Source: SHZL01 sp963784425 (lineage in GTDB: Bacteria; Pseudomonadota; Gammaproteobacteria; Xanthomonadales; SZUA-36). Taken from it: a stretch of 63,803 nucleotides of DNA. The notes below the pieces were generated by a model that saw nothing but the letters and a program-made list of their open reading frames with translations, was not told the DNA's origin and ran no database searches. Both the position numbers and the translations under genes were made by a program. The stretch is from contig CAWARM010000009.1 in the NCBI GenBank assembly GCA_963784425.1, forward strand, positions 1 through 63,803, written 5' to 3'. This document shows positions 7,449-16,518 of the stretch, one piece after another (the first letter of the stretch is position 1; every line of letters starts with the position of its first letter).

Positions 7449-9830
7449 ATGAACCGGACCTTTTTAAATCCTACGTACTTTGTGCCGCGATTTGCTGCAG
7501 CGCTCGCACTATCGTGTCTGCTTTCCGGAGCAGCACTCGCCGCCACGGTACCCACCGGCTTCACCGACAGTGTACTCGCCAGCGGCCTGTCCTCACCCAC
7601 CGCAATGGAGATCGCGCCGGACGGACGTTTCTTCGTGGCCGAGCAGGGCGGGGCTTTGCGCGTGATCAAGAACGGGGTCTTGCTGGCGGCACCCTTTCTC
7701 AGCGTGAGTGTGAATTCCTCGGGCGAGCGGGGCCTGCTCGGAGTCGCCTTTGACCCGGCCTTCGCCAGCAACCGCTACGTGTACGTCTACTACACGACGT
7801 CGACCACTCCAATCCACAACCGCGTCAGCCGCTTTACTGCCAGCGTGGCGAATCCCGATGTGGCCCAGGCCGGTGAAACCATCCTGCTCGATCTGGAAAA
7901 CCTGAGTGCCACCAACCACAACGGTGGCGCGTTGCATTTCGGCGTGGATGGCAAGCTCTATATCGCTGCGGGTGAAAACGCGGTTGGTTCCAATTCGCAG
8001 TCTTTTTCCAATCTGCTTGGCAAGATCCTGCGCCTCAACCCGGACGGCACCATCCCGACCGACAATCCGTTCTACGCCAGCGCATCCGGTAATAATCGAT
8101 CCATCTGGGCACGTGGCTTGCGCAACCCGTTTACGTTCGCAATTCAACCCGGCACCGGGCGCATGATCATCAACGATGTCGGGCAGAACACCTGGGAAGA
8201 AATCGACGAAGGTATTGCTGGAGCGAACTATGGCTGGCCGACCTCCGAAGGCCCCCTCCTTTGCACCAATGCAGGCTTTACCTGCCCGCTGTATTCCTAC
8301 GACCACACACAGGGCTGCGCCATCGCCGGCGGGGTGTTCTACAACCCGGCGAGTCCGTCGTTCCCGCCCGGTTATGACAACAAGTATTTCTTCGCGGACT
8401 ATTGTGGCAACTGGATCAAGCTGATGGACCCCGACGCACCCCCAGCAAGCAATGCGGCGGTCAGCTTTGCCACCGGCATCTCCGCGCCGGTGGATTTGCG
8501 GGTCGGTGCGGACGGCAGTCTTTACTACCTGGCCCGTGGTGCGGGTAGCGTGGGTCGCATTCAGTACACAGCGGGTCAGCCGCCCGCCATCACGCAACAG
8601 CCGGTAGCTCAGACAGTTCCAATGGGCGCTACTGCGAACTTTTCGGTTTCCGCTTCCGGTAGCCAACCGCTTGCTTACCAGTGGCAGGTGAACCACGTCG
8701 ATATCTCTGGGCAAAACGCCTCGACCTTCTCGCTGCCGAACGTTCAGCCCGGCGACAATGGCTCATTGTTTCGCTGCGTCGTGACCAACGGGTTCGGTGC
8801 TGTATTCAGCAATGATGCCTTGCTGACAGTTACTGCGAATACGTCGCCGACCGGCAGCATCTCGCCACCAGCTGTCGGCGCGCACTACAATGCGGGTCAG
8901 ACGATCAACTATGCCGGCACTGCGACGGACAATGAGGATGCGTCAATCCCGGCCTCCGCATTCACCTGGCAGGTGGACTTCCATCACGATACGCACACGC
9001 ATCCGTTCATCCTGCCCTTCAGCGGCGTGACCAGCGGATCATTCCAGATTCCCACCACCGGCGAGACCGCAGCTAACGTCTGGTACCGGATCAGCCTGAC
9101 CGTGCGTGATTCGGGTGGACTCACGCACACGAGCTACCGTGACATTCTCCCGAACACGTCCACGCTCACGCTGGCCAGCAACCCGGCCGGAATGCAGCTC
9201 ACCCTTGATGCTCAACCGGTCACGGCGGGCGTTTCGGTTACCAGCGTTGTCGGCATGCAACGCAGCATCGGCGCAGTGTCGCCGCAGAGCCTCGGCGGAT
9301 CGAGCTATCAGTTTGCCTCCTGGTCTGATGGCGGAGCACTCACCCACACTATTGCAACGCCCGCCACCAACACCACGTACACGGCCACATTTTCCACTGC
9401 ACCCGTGAGCGGCAACGGCCTCACCGGAGCGTACTTCCCACGCAAGGATCTTACCGGCACGCCGGTGACAAGAATTGATGCGGTGGTCGACTTCGCCTGG
9501 GGCAGGAACTCGCCGATGGCGTCGATTCCGGCAGACAATTTCAGCGTGCGCTGGACCGGGCAGGTACAACCGCAGTTCAGCGGCGTGACAACATTCTATG
9601 CGCTGGCTGATGACGGGGTTAGGTTGTGGGTGAACAACACGCTGGTGATCGACCGCTGGGTGAACAATGCAGGCGAGCCGAGCGGCACGATCACGCTCAC
9701 CGGTGGTCAGAAATACAGTATCCGCATGGAGTACTTCGAGAAAAGCAGCAGGGCTGCCGCGCGATTGTCATGGTCCAATGCAAGCCAGGCCAAGCAGGTG
9801 ATTCCGCAGCTCCGTCTCTACAGCCAGTAA
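7449..9830 (+). CDS. Secreted glucose/sorbosone dehydrogenase-like protein with Ig-like and PA14 domains
   Basis: This is a 793-residue exported protein. Residues 1-31 are a signal peptide ending SGAALA. Residues about 33-375 form the six-bladed propeller of PQQ-dependent soluble aldose (GSDH) dehydrogenases, with the catalytic-type HNGGALHFG and ARGLRNPF segments and NYGWPTSEG. Residues about 378-460 are an Ig-like domain (PPAITQQPVAQTVPMGATAN), followed by two further beta domains. Residues about 655-793 form a PA14 carbohydrate-binding domain (YALADDGVRLWVNN). It probably acts outside the cell on sugars or polysaccharide; the substrate is unknown. The ribosome-binding site AAGGAGG is strong. 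No partner gene is adjacent. Confidence 0.85.
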   Translation: MNRTFLNPTYFVPRFAAALALSCLLSGAALAATVPTGFTDSVLASGLSSPTAMEIAPDGRFFVAEQGGALRVIKNGVLLAAPFLSVSVNSSGERGLLGVAFDPAFASNRYVYVYYTTSTTPIHNRVSRFTASVANPDVAQAGETILLDLENLSATNHNGGALHFGVDGKLYIAAGENAVGSNSQSFSNLLGKILRLNPDGTIPTDNPFYASASGNNRSIWARGLRNPFTFAIQPGTGRMIINDVGQNTWEEIDEGIAGANYGWPTSEGPLLCTNAGFTCPLYSYDHTQGCAIAGGVFYNPASPSFPPGYDNKYFFADYCGNWIKLMDPDAPPASNAAVSFATGISAPVDLRVGADGSLYYLARGAGSVGRIQYTAGQPPAITQQPVAQTVPMGATANFSVSASGSQPLAYQWQVNHVDISGQNASTFSLPNVQPGDNGSLFRCVVTNGFGAVFSNDALLTVTANTSPTGSISPPAVGAHYNAGQTINYAGTATDNEDASIPASAFTWQVDFHHDTHTHPFILPFSGVTSGSFQIPTTGETAANVWYRISLTVRDSGGLTHTSYRDILPNTSTLTLASNPAGMQLTLDAQPVTAGVSVTSVVGMQRSIGAVSPQSLGGSSYQFASWSDGGALTHTIATPATNTTYTATFSTAPVSGNGLTGAYFPRKDLTGTPVTRIDAVVDFAWGRNSPMASIPADNFSVRWTGQVQPQFSGVTTFYALADDGVRLWVNNTLVIDRWVNNAGEPSGTITLTGGQKYSIRMEYFEKSSRAAARLSWSNASQAKQVIPQLRLYSQ

Positions 9831-10090
9831 AGGGCTGCTGCAGTTCGTGGCGGAGCGAAATCCGGGCAACCTTGGTGCAAAAATTTGAATCCAGGGCTCG
9901 CAGTTGAAAAAGCGGGCTTCACCAGCGTATAGTCAAAACGGTTGCGTTGCGCTCGCAGGTATGGGGGTCTGTCGGGAGTAACTCTGGCAAGGATTGCTGC
10001 AACCGAGCCGGGGCAAGCCAAATCTGGTGCGCCTCGAAATCTGCGTCCGGGTCTACCAGACGCGTAACTCATCTATATAAAGGAGTATTG

Positions 10091-10450
10091 ATGATGAGAC
10101 ACGTAATCATTTCCCTGATGTTCGTTCTTACCCTGTGCATGGCCGGTGCGGCTCTTGCGGCGGCCAAGGAAAAATCCCTGGTGCTGCATTGTGGCTGTAC
10201 GGACGATGGTCTAGCGATGCAATACACTCAGATCAGCATAAGCTCAAAGAGCAAAGGTCATGATGCGCATGTGGTTGGCACCGTGGATTCCTGCTTCGAC
10301 GGCGTTGATACTTACACCGACTTCGTGCGCTCCGGTGACGACTGCCAGATCAGTGGGCCCGCATTGGGCGAGCCGATCAGTCTGTGCAGCGAGTTCCAAA
10401 CCCCGCCCCTGGCCGGGGATGCTTGTGGTACGGAAGTCGTTACGCCCTAG
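10091..10450 (+). CDS. Small secreted cysteine-containing protein
   Basis: The 119-residue product has a clear signal peptide (residues 1-23, LTLCMAGAALA) and a mature part with six cysteines (HCGCTDDG, DSCFDG, DDCQISG, LCSEF, DACGTE). These could form three disulfide bonds. I do not recognise a family. The ATG at 10091 was chosen because AGGAG lies five bases upstream and because the signal peptide starts there, although the frame is open further upstream. The 260 bases before it show no other gene. A GC-rich hairpin follows the stop codon. Confidence 0.65.
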   Translation: MMRHVIISLMFVLTLCMAGAALAAAKEKSLVLHCGCTDDGLAMQYTQISISSKSKGHDAHVVGTVDSCFDGVDTYTDFVRSGDDCQISGPALGEPISLCSEFQTPPLAGDACGTEVVTP

Positions 10451-10480
10451 AGCACCCTGAGTTTACTGGGTTAACACGGC

Positions 10481-10506
10481 CCCGCACCGGGGATGCCCGG
10501 TGCGGG
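10481..10506 (+). terminator. GC-rich hairpin after the small secreted protein gene
   Basis: A perfect 10-base stem, CCCGCACCGG (10481-10490) with CCGGTGCGGG (10497-10506), encloses a six-base loop. It begins about 30 bases after the stop codon. No T-run follows, so it may be a weak or factor-aided terminator or an RNA-stabilising structure. Confidence 0.5.
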
Positions 10507-10695
10507 TCGTGGCTGCGTCCCAGTTCTGCCCAGTTGATCCACATCAAGCCGCAACTTCTAAAGCCGGGCTGCGGCACGTGCGCCGGCGTAGAATAAAAAA
10601 GCGCTAAAGGAAGGGTTAAAGGTTCCTTGAGGCGCGGTGTGGTGTTCTCTGCAGCACCAGATCGTCAGGTTAAATAATGATATGGAGTACAAATC

Positions 10696-11259
10696 ATGAA
10701 CATGAAAAGGTCTTACCTTCTCATTATCGTCGTGTTGTCGGTGTTTGCGGTGCTTGCTGGACAGGCATTTGCCGGCCCGATAAACAAGCCTACCCCCACG
10801 TCGGGGGCCTGTTATCTTTTTGAAAATTTTCAGACCGATGGTCTCCAGCTTGCCATCACACCCGGGCAACAGCAGGTAACGGCACGGTATCGGCAATGCC
10901 TGGAAGGAGCGAATCCTGGAACAGGAAGCGCTGACGCCCTGATGGCGGGCGCGATTATGAATGTGCCTGTTGGCAATACGATTCCCTATATTGGGGCCAC
11001 GGTGCAGACCCAAATATCGCTGACTGGGTCAATCGCTTCCGGAAATTTTGGTGGCAGTTCAACGTCGAAGGCTTCGAGGTGTTGGCTGCATCTGGTATTT
11101 GATGATCTGGCAATGACAACCGGGCATGCACTCGGAGCGTGCGAATGGTTCGACGGCTCTCTGACCTCCTACAGTACCTCCGACAGAATCAACGAGCCGA
11201 TTTTCAAGGTTCCGTGCGATCAACTACCATCGCTCCTTGGGTCGTGTTCGCTGCCATAA
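10696..11259 (+). CDS. Secreted protein of unknown function
   Basis: The 187-residue protein has a signal peptide (residues 1-27: a lysine-arginine start, then LLIIVVLSVFAVLAGQAFA). The mature domain has five cysteines (GACYLF, YRQCLEG, SRCWLH, LGACEWF, VPCDQ, plus a final SCSLP). No family is recognised. A GGAG ribosome-binding site precedes the ATG and a strong terminator follows the gene, so it is probably transcribed on its own. Together with the gene at 10091 it makes a pair of small exported proteins with even cysteine spacing. Confidence 0.62.
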   Translation: MNMKRSYLLIIVVLSVFAVLAGQAFAGPINKPTPTSGACYLFENFQTDGLQLAITPGQQQVTARYRQCLEGANPGTGSADALMAGAIMNVPVGNTIPYIGATVQTQISLTGSIASGNFGGSSTSKASRCWLHLVFDDLAMTTGHALGACEWFDGSLTSYSTSDRINEPIFKVPCDQLPSLLGSCSLP

Positions 11260-11333
11260 TTCGACGGAGTAATTGGGGCACGTGCCTTTTTGACGCCTGT
11301 TGACTTGTCGAACGACGCGACTGGAAACGTCTG

Positions 11334-11362
11334 AAGCCCCCGCATTAGCGGGGGCTTTTTTT
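11334..11362 (+). terminator. Strong rho-independent terminator
   Basis: AAGCCCCCGC (11334-11343) pairs with GCGGGGGCTT (11348-11357) around a four-base loop, followed at once by a run of seven T (11356-11362). It lies about 75 bases beyond the stop codon of the secreted protein gene at 10696-11259. Confidence 0.9.
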
Positions 11363-11551
11363 CACATGATTGAGTTTCCTGCTCAACCGTGCCGCAGGTC
11401 GGAACGCTTATTTCCGGCCGGAGCAGCATGTGGTTGCCGATCAGTATCCCGCATGCGAAGAAAAAGGCGCTGAGGATGACTCCATTCACCGGGGAGGCTG
11501 ATTTTCATGGCAATTTGGTAAGAATCTGTTATCTTAAAGTGTGAGTTTCAA

Positions 11552-11576
11552 ATAAGGAGGCAACCCGTCTCCTTAT
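11552..11576 (+). promoter_or_regulatory. Leader hairpin upstream of the secreted protein at 11618
   Basis: ATAAGGAG (11552-11559) and CTCCTTAT (11569-11576) form a perfect 8-base stem with a nine-base loop, 42 bases before the ATG. It would bury an anti-16S-like AAGGAGG. The functional ribosome-binding site (GAGGGA) is separate and nearer the start, so the role is open. The rest of the 358-base gap 11260-11617 holds only the terminator and no gene. Confidence 0.35.
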
Positions 11577-11617
11577 CTACGTCTACTTACCGGCAAACGC
11601 TACTGCAAGAGGGAATT

Positions 11618-12715
11618 ATGAAAACATTCATCCTGGCACTGCTGCTGATGCTGAGTTTCGACGCATCAGCACTAAACGTAAGCAAGTATCTGAGCGGCTC
11701 CTGGAACAACCAGAGCCAGTCAGGCCATGGCTTCTCGATTGAAGTGATATCTGATGAAGAGTCTATATTGTATTGGTTTGTATACCATCCGGACGGCACC
11801 CCGACATTCATCATTGCGGTTGGCAAAAACAAGGGCAACGTTATCGAAGCTGATGCCTATTACAACTCCGGCATGAAATTTGGTGATTTTAACCCTGATG
11901 ATGTGGTTGAGGTCCCCTGGGGTAAAATCAAGGTCACTTTTCACTCCTGCGGCTCCGCCACCATGGAATACGATTCTGATTTGAGCTATGACGGTGTGCC
12001 CTATGGTTCGGGGACTATCCCTTTGACCCGGCTGCTATCCATCGACCAGATGCAATGCGCCGATAATCCAAATGCCGGTCTGTACCAGGGTAATTTTCAC
12101 TCAAGCGATACCGACGAAGACTTTATTGGCTTTGGCATCATTGCACCCAACGGTGAGTTTGCCCTGGCAAGTTTCGAGTCGATGGCCGGGTTTGGTTCTG
12201 TGACCGTTACGGGGCACCTGTTCTCAGGCGGTGGCACCGCGGTAAGCGCAGAAGACAAAGTGAACTTTGACGAGGCTCTTACTATTTCCGGTGACATCAA
12301 GCCTGACTATCGCATGGTCGGCAAGTACCGTATCGATAAAGGAGATGCAGGTTCCTTTGATCTTTATTCCATCCCCAGCCTTTATCGAAGAGTACTCACG
12401 CTGGATGAAATCGCCGATAACTACGATACGGGTAATCTTGTTTCGGGGGCGACGGGTTCCGCAAGTATTACCAAACTGGGAAAGATCACAGGTACTGAAG
12501 GCACTTCATGCAACTACTCCGGAGACATTTCGCTGGCTGACCCACAATTCAACATATTCAAAGTTACCCTGAAGGTTTCCAGTTGTAGCGCATTGAATGG
12601 AACCTACAAAGGCTACGGTGCCCAAGTTGACTACTATAGCCTCGGTGACGGGCGCATTCTTCGGCTGCTGACCAGCGACGGCACCCACGCCCGATTGATG
12701 GATCTTTACCATTAA
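11618..12715 (+). CDS. Secreted protein with an N-terminal GHGF/WG-type beta domain
   Basis: The 365-residue exported protein has a signal peptide (residues 1-18). Its first domain (about 20-145) has the pattern SGSWNNQSQSGHGFSIEV, YWFVYHPDGTP, a glycine-rich turn SGMKFGDF, VPWGKIKVTFHSC and IPLTRL. The same order of motifs recurs at the C-terminus of the proteins at 25020 and 26280. The second half (about 150-365) has no recognisable fold but ends with paired cysteines (SCNYSG, VSSCSALNG). The function is unknown and it is probably extracellular or surface attached. The ribosome-binding site GAGGGA precedes the ATG. Confidence 0.7.
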   Translation: MKTFILALLLMLSFDASALNVSKYLSGSWNNQSQSGHGFSIEVISDEESILYWFVYHPDGTPTFIIAVGKNKGNVIEADAYYNSGMKFGDFNPDDVVEVPWGKIKVTFHSCGSATMEYDSDLSYDGVPYGSGTIPLTRLLSIDQMQCADNPNAGLYQGNFHSSDTDEDFIGFGIIAPNGEFALASFESMAGFGSVTVTGHLFSGGGTAVSAEDKVNFDEALTISGDIKPDYRMVGKYRIDKGDAGSFDLYSIPSLYRRVLTLDEIADNYDTGNLVSGATGSASITKLGKITGTEGTSCNYSGDISLADPQFNIFKVTLKVSSCSALNGTYKGYGAQVDYYSLGDGRILRLLTSDGTHARLMDLYH

Positions 12716-12931
12716 TACGCTGATGCCAACAAGAAACCAGGCACCTAAATCCTGAGGTCTTAAAAGAAGGCTGTCAGGCCGGTGCCCTGGTTGGTCGCGC
12801 GCCACCATCTCCGGTTCATCTTCTGTCACGCCCCCAAGAACTTTGAGCGCGAGCCAGGCTGGAAGCCCGATATCGGATTGCTCCCGGTCGATTCACAGCT
12901 TTAAATAAGGGTATTCAGGGTACAATTTTGC

Positions 12932-14941
12932 ATGAACTCCAAGGTCCCGGAACAAGCCAGCCTGTCCGCGCACGAGAGGACGATCAACCAGGTCACGGAC
13001 CTGATTCAGCAAGGCCATCTGCTTAAAGCCACTGAACTGCTCAATGGCATATTGCGCGATCAGCCGGAAAATCTCATGGCCCGGCACCTGCTGGGCATGT
13101 GCCAACGCAAGGCGGGTCAACTGGAGCAGGCCATGCAGACCCAGCAGGCCATACTCAGCGCAGCGCCTGACTTTGCCGCCGCCTTCCAGGAATTGGGTTT
13201 GAGCCTGCGGTTGGCAGGGCGGCGCCGGGAAGCACTCGAGGCATTTCGCCGCGCCACTGAAATTGATCCGCGCCTGCTCAATAGCTGGAAGTTCCTCGGC
13301 GACATGGCGGCGCAGTTGGGCGACGAGGAAACTGCGGTGCATGCCTATGCGCAATGCCCCGCCAGCCCCGATACAGACCCCGTGCTGGAACGCGCCCTGA
13401 ACCTGATTGCCGGGGACAAGCTGGGCCTGGCGGACATCGTCATTCGCATATACCTGAAACGACGGCCACAGGATGCGCGGGCGCTCTATGCCCAGTCCAC
13501 TATTGCAGTGCAAAAAGGGGCAATCACCGAAGCCCTGGAGTTATTGGAAGCTACACTGAAGTACGCGCCAGAGCATCAGGCGGCGCGTCTGGACTACGTT
13601 AATCTCCTGTCGCGCCGGCAACGTTACGCAGAGGCATTGCTGCACATTGACCGGCTGTTGGCATTAAATCCTGCCAGCCAGTCCTATCGCCTGCTGAAAG
13701 CGTCTCTGCTGGAGCGTAGCGGGCAATACGAGGCCGCATTGCGCCTGGTTGAGGCTGTGCTCAAGGAAAATCCGGCTCAGTCTACCGTTTGGGCCAGGCT
13801 TGGTGCATTGCAGCGCATTATGGGCCTGCAGCCTGAGTGCATTGCGTCCCTGCACCGGGCCATTGATTGCGATCCGGACAACGGCCAGCCATGGTATTTG
13901 CTGGCGGACTTGAAGACGTTCGAGTTCACCCCGGGGCAGGTGCAAGCGATGCGCCGCTCGGTCGAGCGCGCGCCCGGAAATTCGGAAGACGAGGTGTACT
14001 TCAGTTTTGCTTTGGCGAGCGCACTGGAGGGCAGGGGAGCGGTGGATGAGGCGTTTGCCTATTACCTCAGGGGTAACAAGGCGCAGGCTACCCGCTCTGT
14101 GTTTTCCCCCGTGCAGTACGCGAATTATATTTCGTCGCTGAAAAGCTCCTCCACGTCCGACGTGTTTGAGGACCTGGAAGGATCAGGGTTTGATGATGCA
14201 TCGCCCATTTTCGTGGTGGGGCTGCCGCGTGCCGGATCAACCCTGGTTGAGCAAATCCTGACCAGCCACAGCAGCGTGGATGGAATGATGGAGCTTGCCC
14301 ATCTTTCCAGCCTGGTCAAAGAACTCAATTACCGGCAGCAAAAGAAGAACCGCTCCGTTTACCCCCTGGCCCTGGCAGAAATTGATCGCCCTGAGTGCCT
14401 TGAAATCGGCCGCGAGTACATCAAGCGCAGCCGCATCCTGCGACGTTCGGCGCCGTTTTTTGTGGACAAGATGCCGAATAATTTCGAGCACGTTGGGCTG
14501 ATCCACCTGGCATTGCCCCGCGCGCGCATCATCGACGTGCGGCGCAATCCCATGGCCAATGGCTTCAGCGCCTTCAAGCAACTGTTCCAGGCTGGCAATG
14601 AGTGGAGCTACAAGCTGGAACACATTGGTGAGTTCTATCGCGCCTACCTGGACCTGATGGCGCACTGGGACCGCATGCTCCCCGGCAAAGTCTACCGGGT
14701 GAACTATGAACAACTGGTGCAGCAGCCGGGGGAGGAGATCCGCAATTTACTCACCTGGCTGGAGTTGCCGTTTGAGGAGGCCTGTGCAGCGCCACACGAG
14801 AATGCGCGGGCGGTCAGGACAGCCAGTTCGGAGCAGGTACGACAGCCCATTTACCGGGATGCATTGGAGCATTGGAGACTGTTTGAGGCGCAACTGGAAC
14901 CGCTCAGGCTGGCCTTATCAGGCAACCCGGCAACTCGCTGA
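12932..14941 (+). CDS. TPR-repeat sulfotransferase
   Basis: The 669-residue protein consists of a long tetratricopeptide-repeat region (about 1-350, repeating helical units such as ALRLVEAVLKENPAQSTVWARLG) and a sulfotransferase domain (about 420-660). The phosphosulfate-binding loop is VVGLPRAGSTLVEQIL near residue 427, and the 3'-phosphate loop is DVRRNPMANGFSAFKQLF near residue 535. This pairing is frequent in gammaproteobacteria, where the TPR part probably selects a protein or glycan acceptor for PAPS-dependent sulfation; the acceptor is unknown. TACAAT, a good -10-like box, lies only about eight bases before the ATG, so the mRNA may have a very short leader. It converges on the arginase gene. 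Confidence 0.85.
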   Translation: MNSKVPEQASLSAHERTINQVTDLIQQGHLLKATELLNGILRDQPENLMARHLLGMCQRKAGQLEQAMQTQQAILSAAPDFAAAFQELGLSLRLAGRRREALEAFRRATEIDPRLLNSWKFLGDMAAQLGDEETAVHAYAQCPASPDTDPVLERALNLIAGDKLGLADIVIRIYLKRRPQDARALYAQSTIAVQKGAITEALELLEATLKYAPEHQAARLDYVNLLSRRQRYAEALLHIDRLLALNPASQSYRLLKASLLERSGQYEAALRLVEAVLKENPAQSTVWARLGALQRIMGLQPECIASLHRAIDCDPDNGQPWYLLADLKTFEFTPGQVQAMRRSVERAPGNSEDEVYFSFALASALEGRGAVDEAFAYYLRGNKAQATRSVFSPVQYANYISSLKSSSTSDVFEDLEGSGFDDASPIFVVGLPRAGSTLVEQILTSHSSVDGMMELAHLSSLVKELNYRQQKKNRSVYPLALAEIDRPECLEIGREYIKRSRILRRSAPFFVDKMPNNFEHVGLIHLALPRARIIDVRRNPMANGFSAFKQLFQAGNEWSYKLEHIGEFYRAYLDLMAHWDRMLPGKVYRVNYEQLVQQPGEEIRNLLTWLELPFEEACAAPHENARAVRTASSEQVRQPIYRDALEHWRLFEAQLEPLRLALSGNPATR

Positions 14942-14972
14942 CCGCACCACATGAATCAGATGACCCGCCTGG

Positions 14973-15896
14973 TTAAAGAATACTTTTACCCAATGCGCTC
15001 AGAATCAGCTGCACGGTGCGCTCGGCGCTGACGTTGCGCTCATCCACAAAGGGATTCAGTTCAGTCACTTCCATCGAAGTCAGGCGCCCATTGTCAGCGC
15101 AGTATTCCAGCAACAGATGCGCTTCGCGAAAGCTGACGCCGCCTGGAACCAGGGTGCCGGAACCCGGAATGACGGAGGGGTCACAGCCGTCCACATCGAA
15201 ACTCATATGAAATCCGGCGGTGCCTGCATTCACCACCTTGAGCGCGCGCACGGCAATTTCGGCCATGCCCAGTTCATCGATGTCGCGCATGGTGAAGGCG
15301 TGAATGCCTGATTCCTTCACAATGCGCCGCTCGCCCGCGTCGAGGTCGCGTATGCCGATCAGGACCACGTTTTCCGGCTTGACCTTGGGGCTGAAACCCA
15401 TGATGTTCTTCAAGTCTTCATCACCCTTACCAAGCAGATGCGCCAGGGGCATGCCATGGATGTTTCCGGATGGGGAGACACCGGGGATGTTCATGTCGGC
15501 ATGGGCATCGAACCAGATCAGTCCCAGTGATTGTTTGCGTTCCCTGAAATAACTGGCGATCCCCGAGACCGTGCCCATTGCGATGGAATGATCTCCACCT
15601 ATAACTAGAGGAAATTCATTATCTTCCAGTATATTCTTAACCTTATTTGCTAAATTAGTGCACACCTCCAGAATTTCCGGTTTGAAGCGTGCTTTCGGAT
15701 CGTCCGGGGAGCGGGTCTCCATGGCGGGCGCCGGAATGTCTTCCTCGCGGCCAACCTCGTAGCCCAGGCGCCGGATGGCAGCGCCGAGGCCGGCAATGCG
15801 CAATGCAGAGGGCCCCATATCGGTGCCGCGGCGGCTGGCGCCGAGGTCCAGGGGTACACCAACGATGCGCACGGACTTGTGGGGGGTGCTATTCAT
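14973..15896 (-). CDS. rocF: Arginase
   Basis: The 307-residue enzyme belongs to the ureohydrolase superfamily and carries all manganese-binding motifs: GGDHS (His103), WFDAHADMN (Asp130, His132, Asp134) and SFDVDGCDP (Asp234, Asp236), plus Glu in VTELNP. The motif SFDVDGCDPSVIPGSGT and the length fit arginase (arginine to ornithine plus urea) better than agmatinase. Its ATG overlaps the stop codon of the hydrogenase-small-subunit-like gene as ATGA. It is thus translationally coupled to the six-subunit membrane-complex operon, an unexpected partner. The symbol is assigned by function, not by proven orthology. Confidence 0.88.
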   Translation of the reverse strand: MNSTPHKSVRIVGVPLDLGASRRGTDMGPSALRIAGLGAAIRRLGYEVGREEDIPAPAMETRSPDDPKARFKPEILEVCTNLANKVKNILEDNEFPLVIGGDHSIAMGTVSGIASYFRERKQSLGLIWFDAHADMNIPGVSPSGNIHGMPLAHLLGKGDEDLKNIMGFSPKVKPENVVLIGIRDLDAGERRIVKESGIHAFTMRDIDELGMAEIAVRALKVVNAGTAGFHMSFDVDGCDPSVIPGSGTLVPGGVSFREAHLLLEYCADNGRLTSMEVTELNPFVDERNVSAERTVQLILSALGKSIL

Positions 15897-16483
15897 GAGT
15901 TCTCTTCCCTAAATTTTTCATTGAGCTTTTTTCTCAGGTTTAATCCTAGGGGCAAATTTGCGCGCTTCGGCGCTGCGTCCTGGAACAGCGCAAGCAGGCC
16001 TTTAAGTAGATCCACCGGCTTGGGCGGACACCCACGAATGGTGAGATCGACAGGAACCACCTCCGCAACACCACCGACAACGGCGTAGCTGCCCGCAAAA
16101 CAGCCGCCATCGAACGCACAGTCACCAACTGCAACCACCCATTTGGGCGCGGGGATTGCATTATAGGTTCTCTCCAGCGCTTCCCGCATGTTTTTGGTCA
16201 CCGGGCCAGTGACCAGCAACACGTCTGCGTGACGAGGCGAGGCAACGAATCGGATACCGTAGCGTTCGAGATCGTAGTAGGCGTTGTTCACGGCATGGAT
16301 TTCCAGCTCGCAAGCATTGCACGAGCCGGCATCAACCAGCCGGATCGAGAGACTGTGCCCGAGCTTGCGCCGCGCCGCACTATCCACATTGGCGGCAAGC
16401 ACCGCAGCCAACTCTGCATCGGGTTGCGGCGGCGGTTCCGTCAGCGGGGTAAGAAAAATATTGCGGAATAAGAGCTTAGACAT
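15893..16483 (-). CDS. hyfI: NuoB/HyfI-like Fe-S small subunit of a hydrogenase-related complex
   Basis: The 196-residue protein resembles the small subunit of group 4 hydrogenases and NuoB of complex I. Cys55 and Cys58 (GSCNACEL), Cys122 (VGDCAFDGGC) and Cys152 (RGCPPKP) are the expected ligands of the proximal [4Fe-4S] cluster and are all present. It would sit on the cytoplasmic side, contacting the large subunit and the membrane arm. The ATG at 16483 has GGAG eight bases upstream; the frame continues to a TTG at 16495 that lacks such a site. It is the last complex gene in the operon before arginase. Confidence 0.85.
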   Translation of the reverse strand: MSKLLFRNIFLTPLTEPPPQPDAELAAVLAANVDSAARRKLGHSLSIRLVDAGSCNACELEIHAVNNAYYDLERYGIRFVASPRHADVLLVTGPVTKNMREALERTYNAIPAPKWVVAVGDCAFDGGCFAGSYAVVGGVAEVVPVDLTIRGCPPKPVDLLKGLLALFQDAAPKRANLPLGLNLRKKLNEKFREENS

Positions 16484-16518
16484 CAGCGTCTCCAACCCGC
16501 AGAATGTATGCAGGCAGA

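Noticed and set aside
7593..8714. Minus-strand frame of 373 codons opposite the sugar-dehydrogenase gene
   Set aside because: No ribosome-binding site, no family features; the plus-strand gene has a signal peptide and clear domains.
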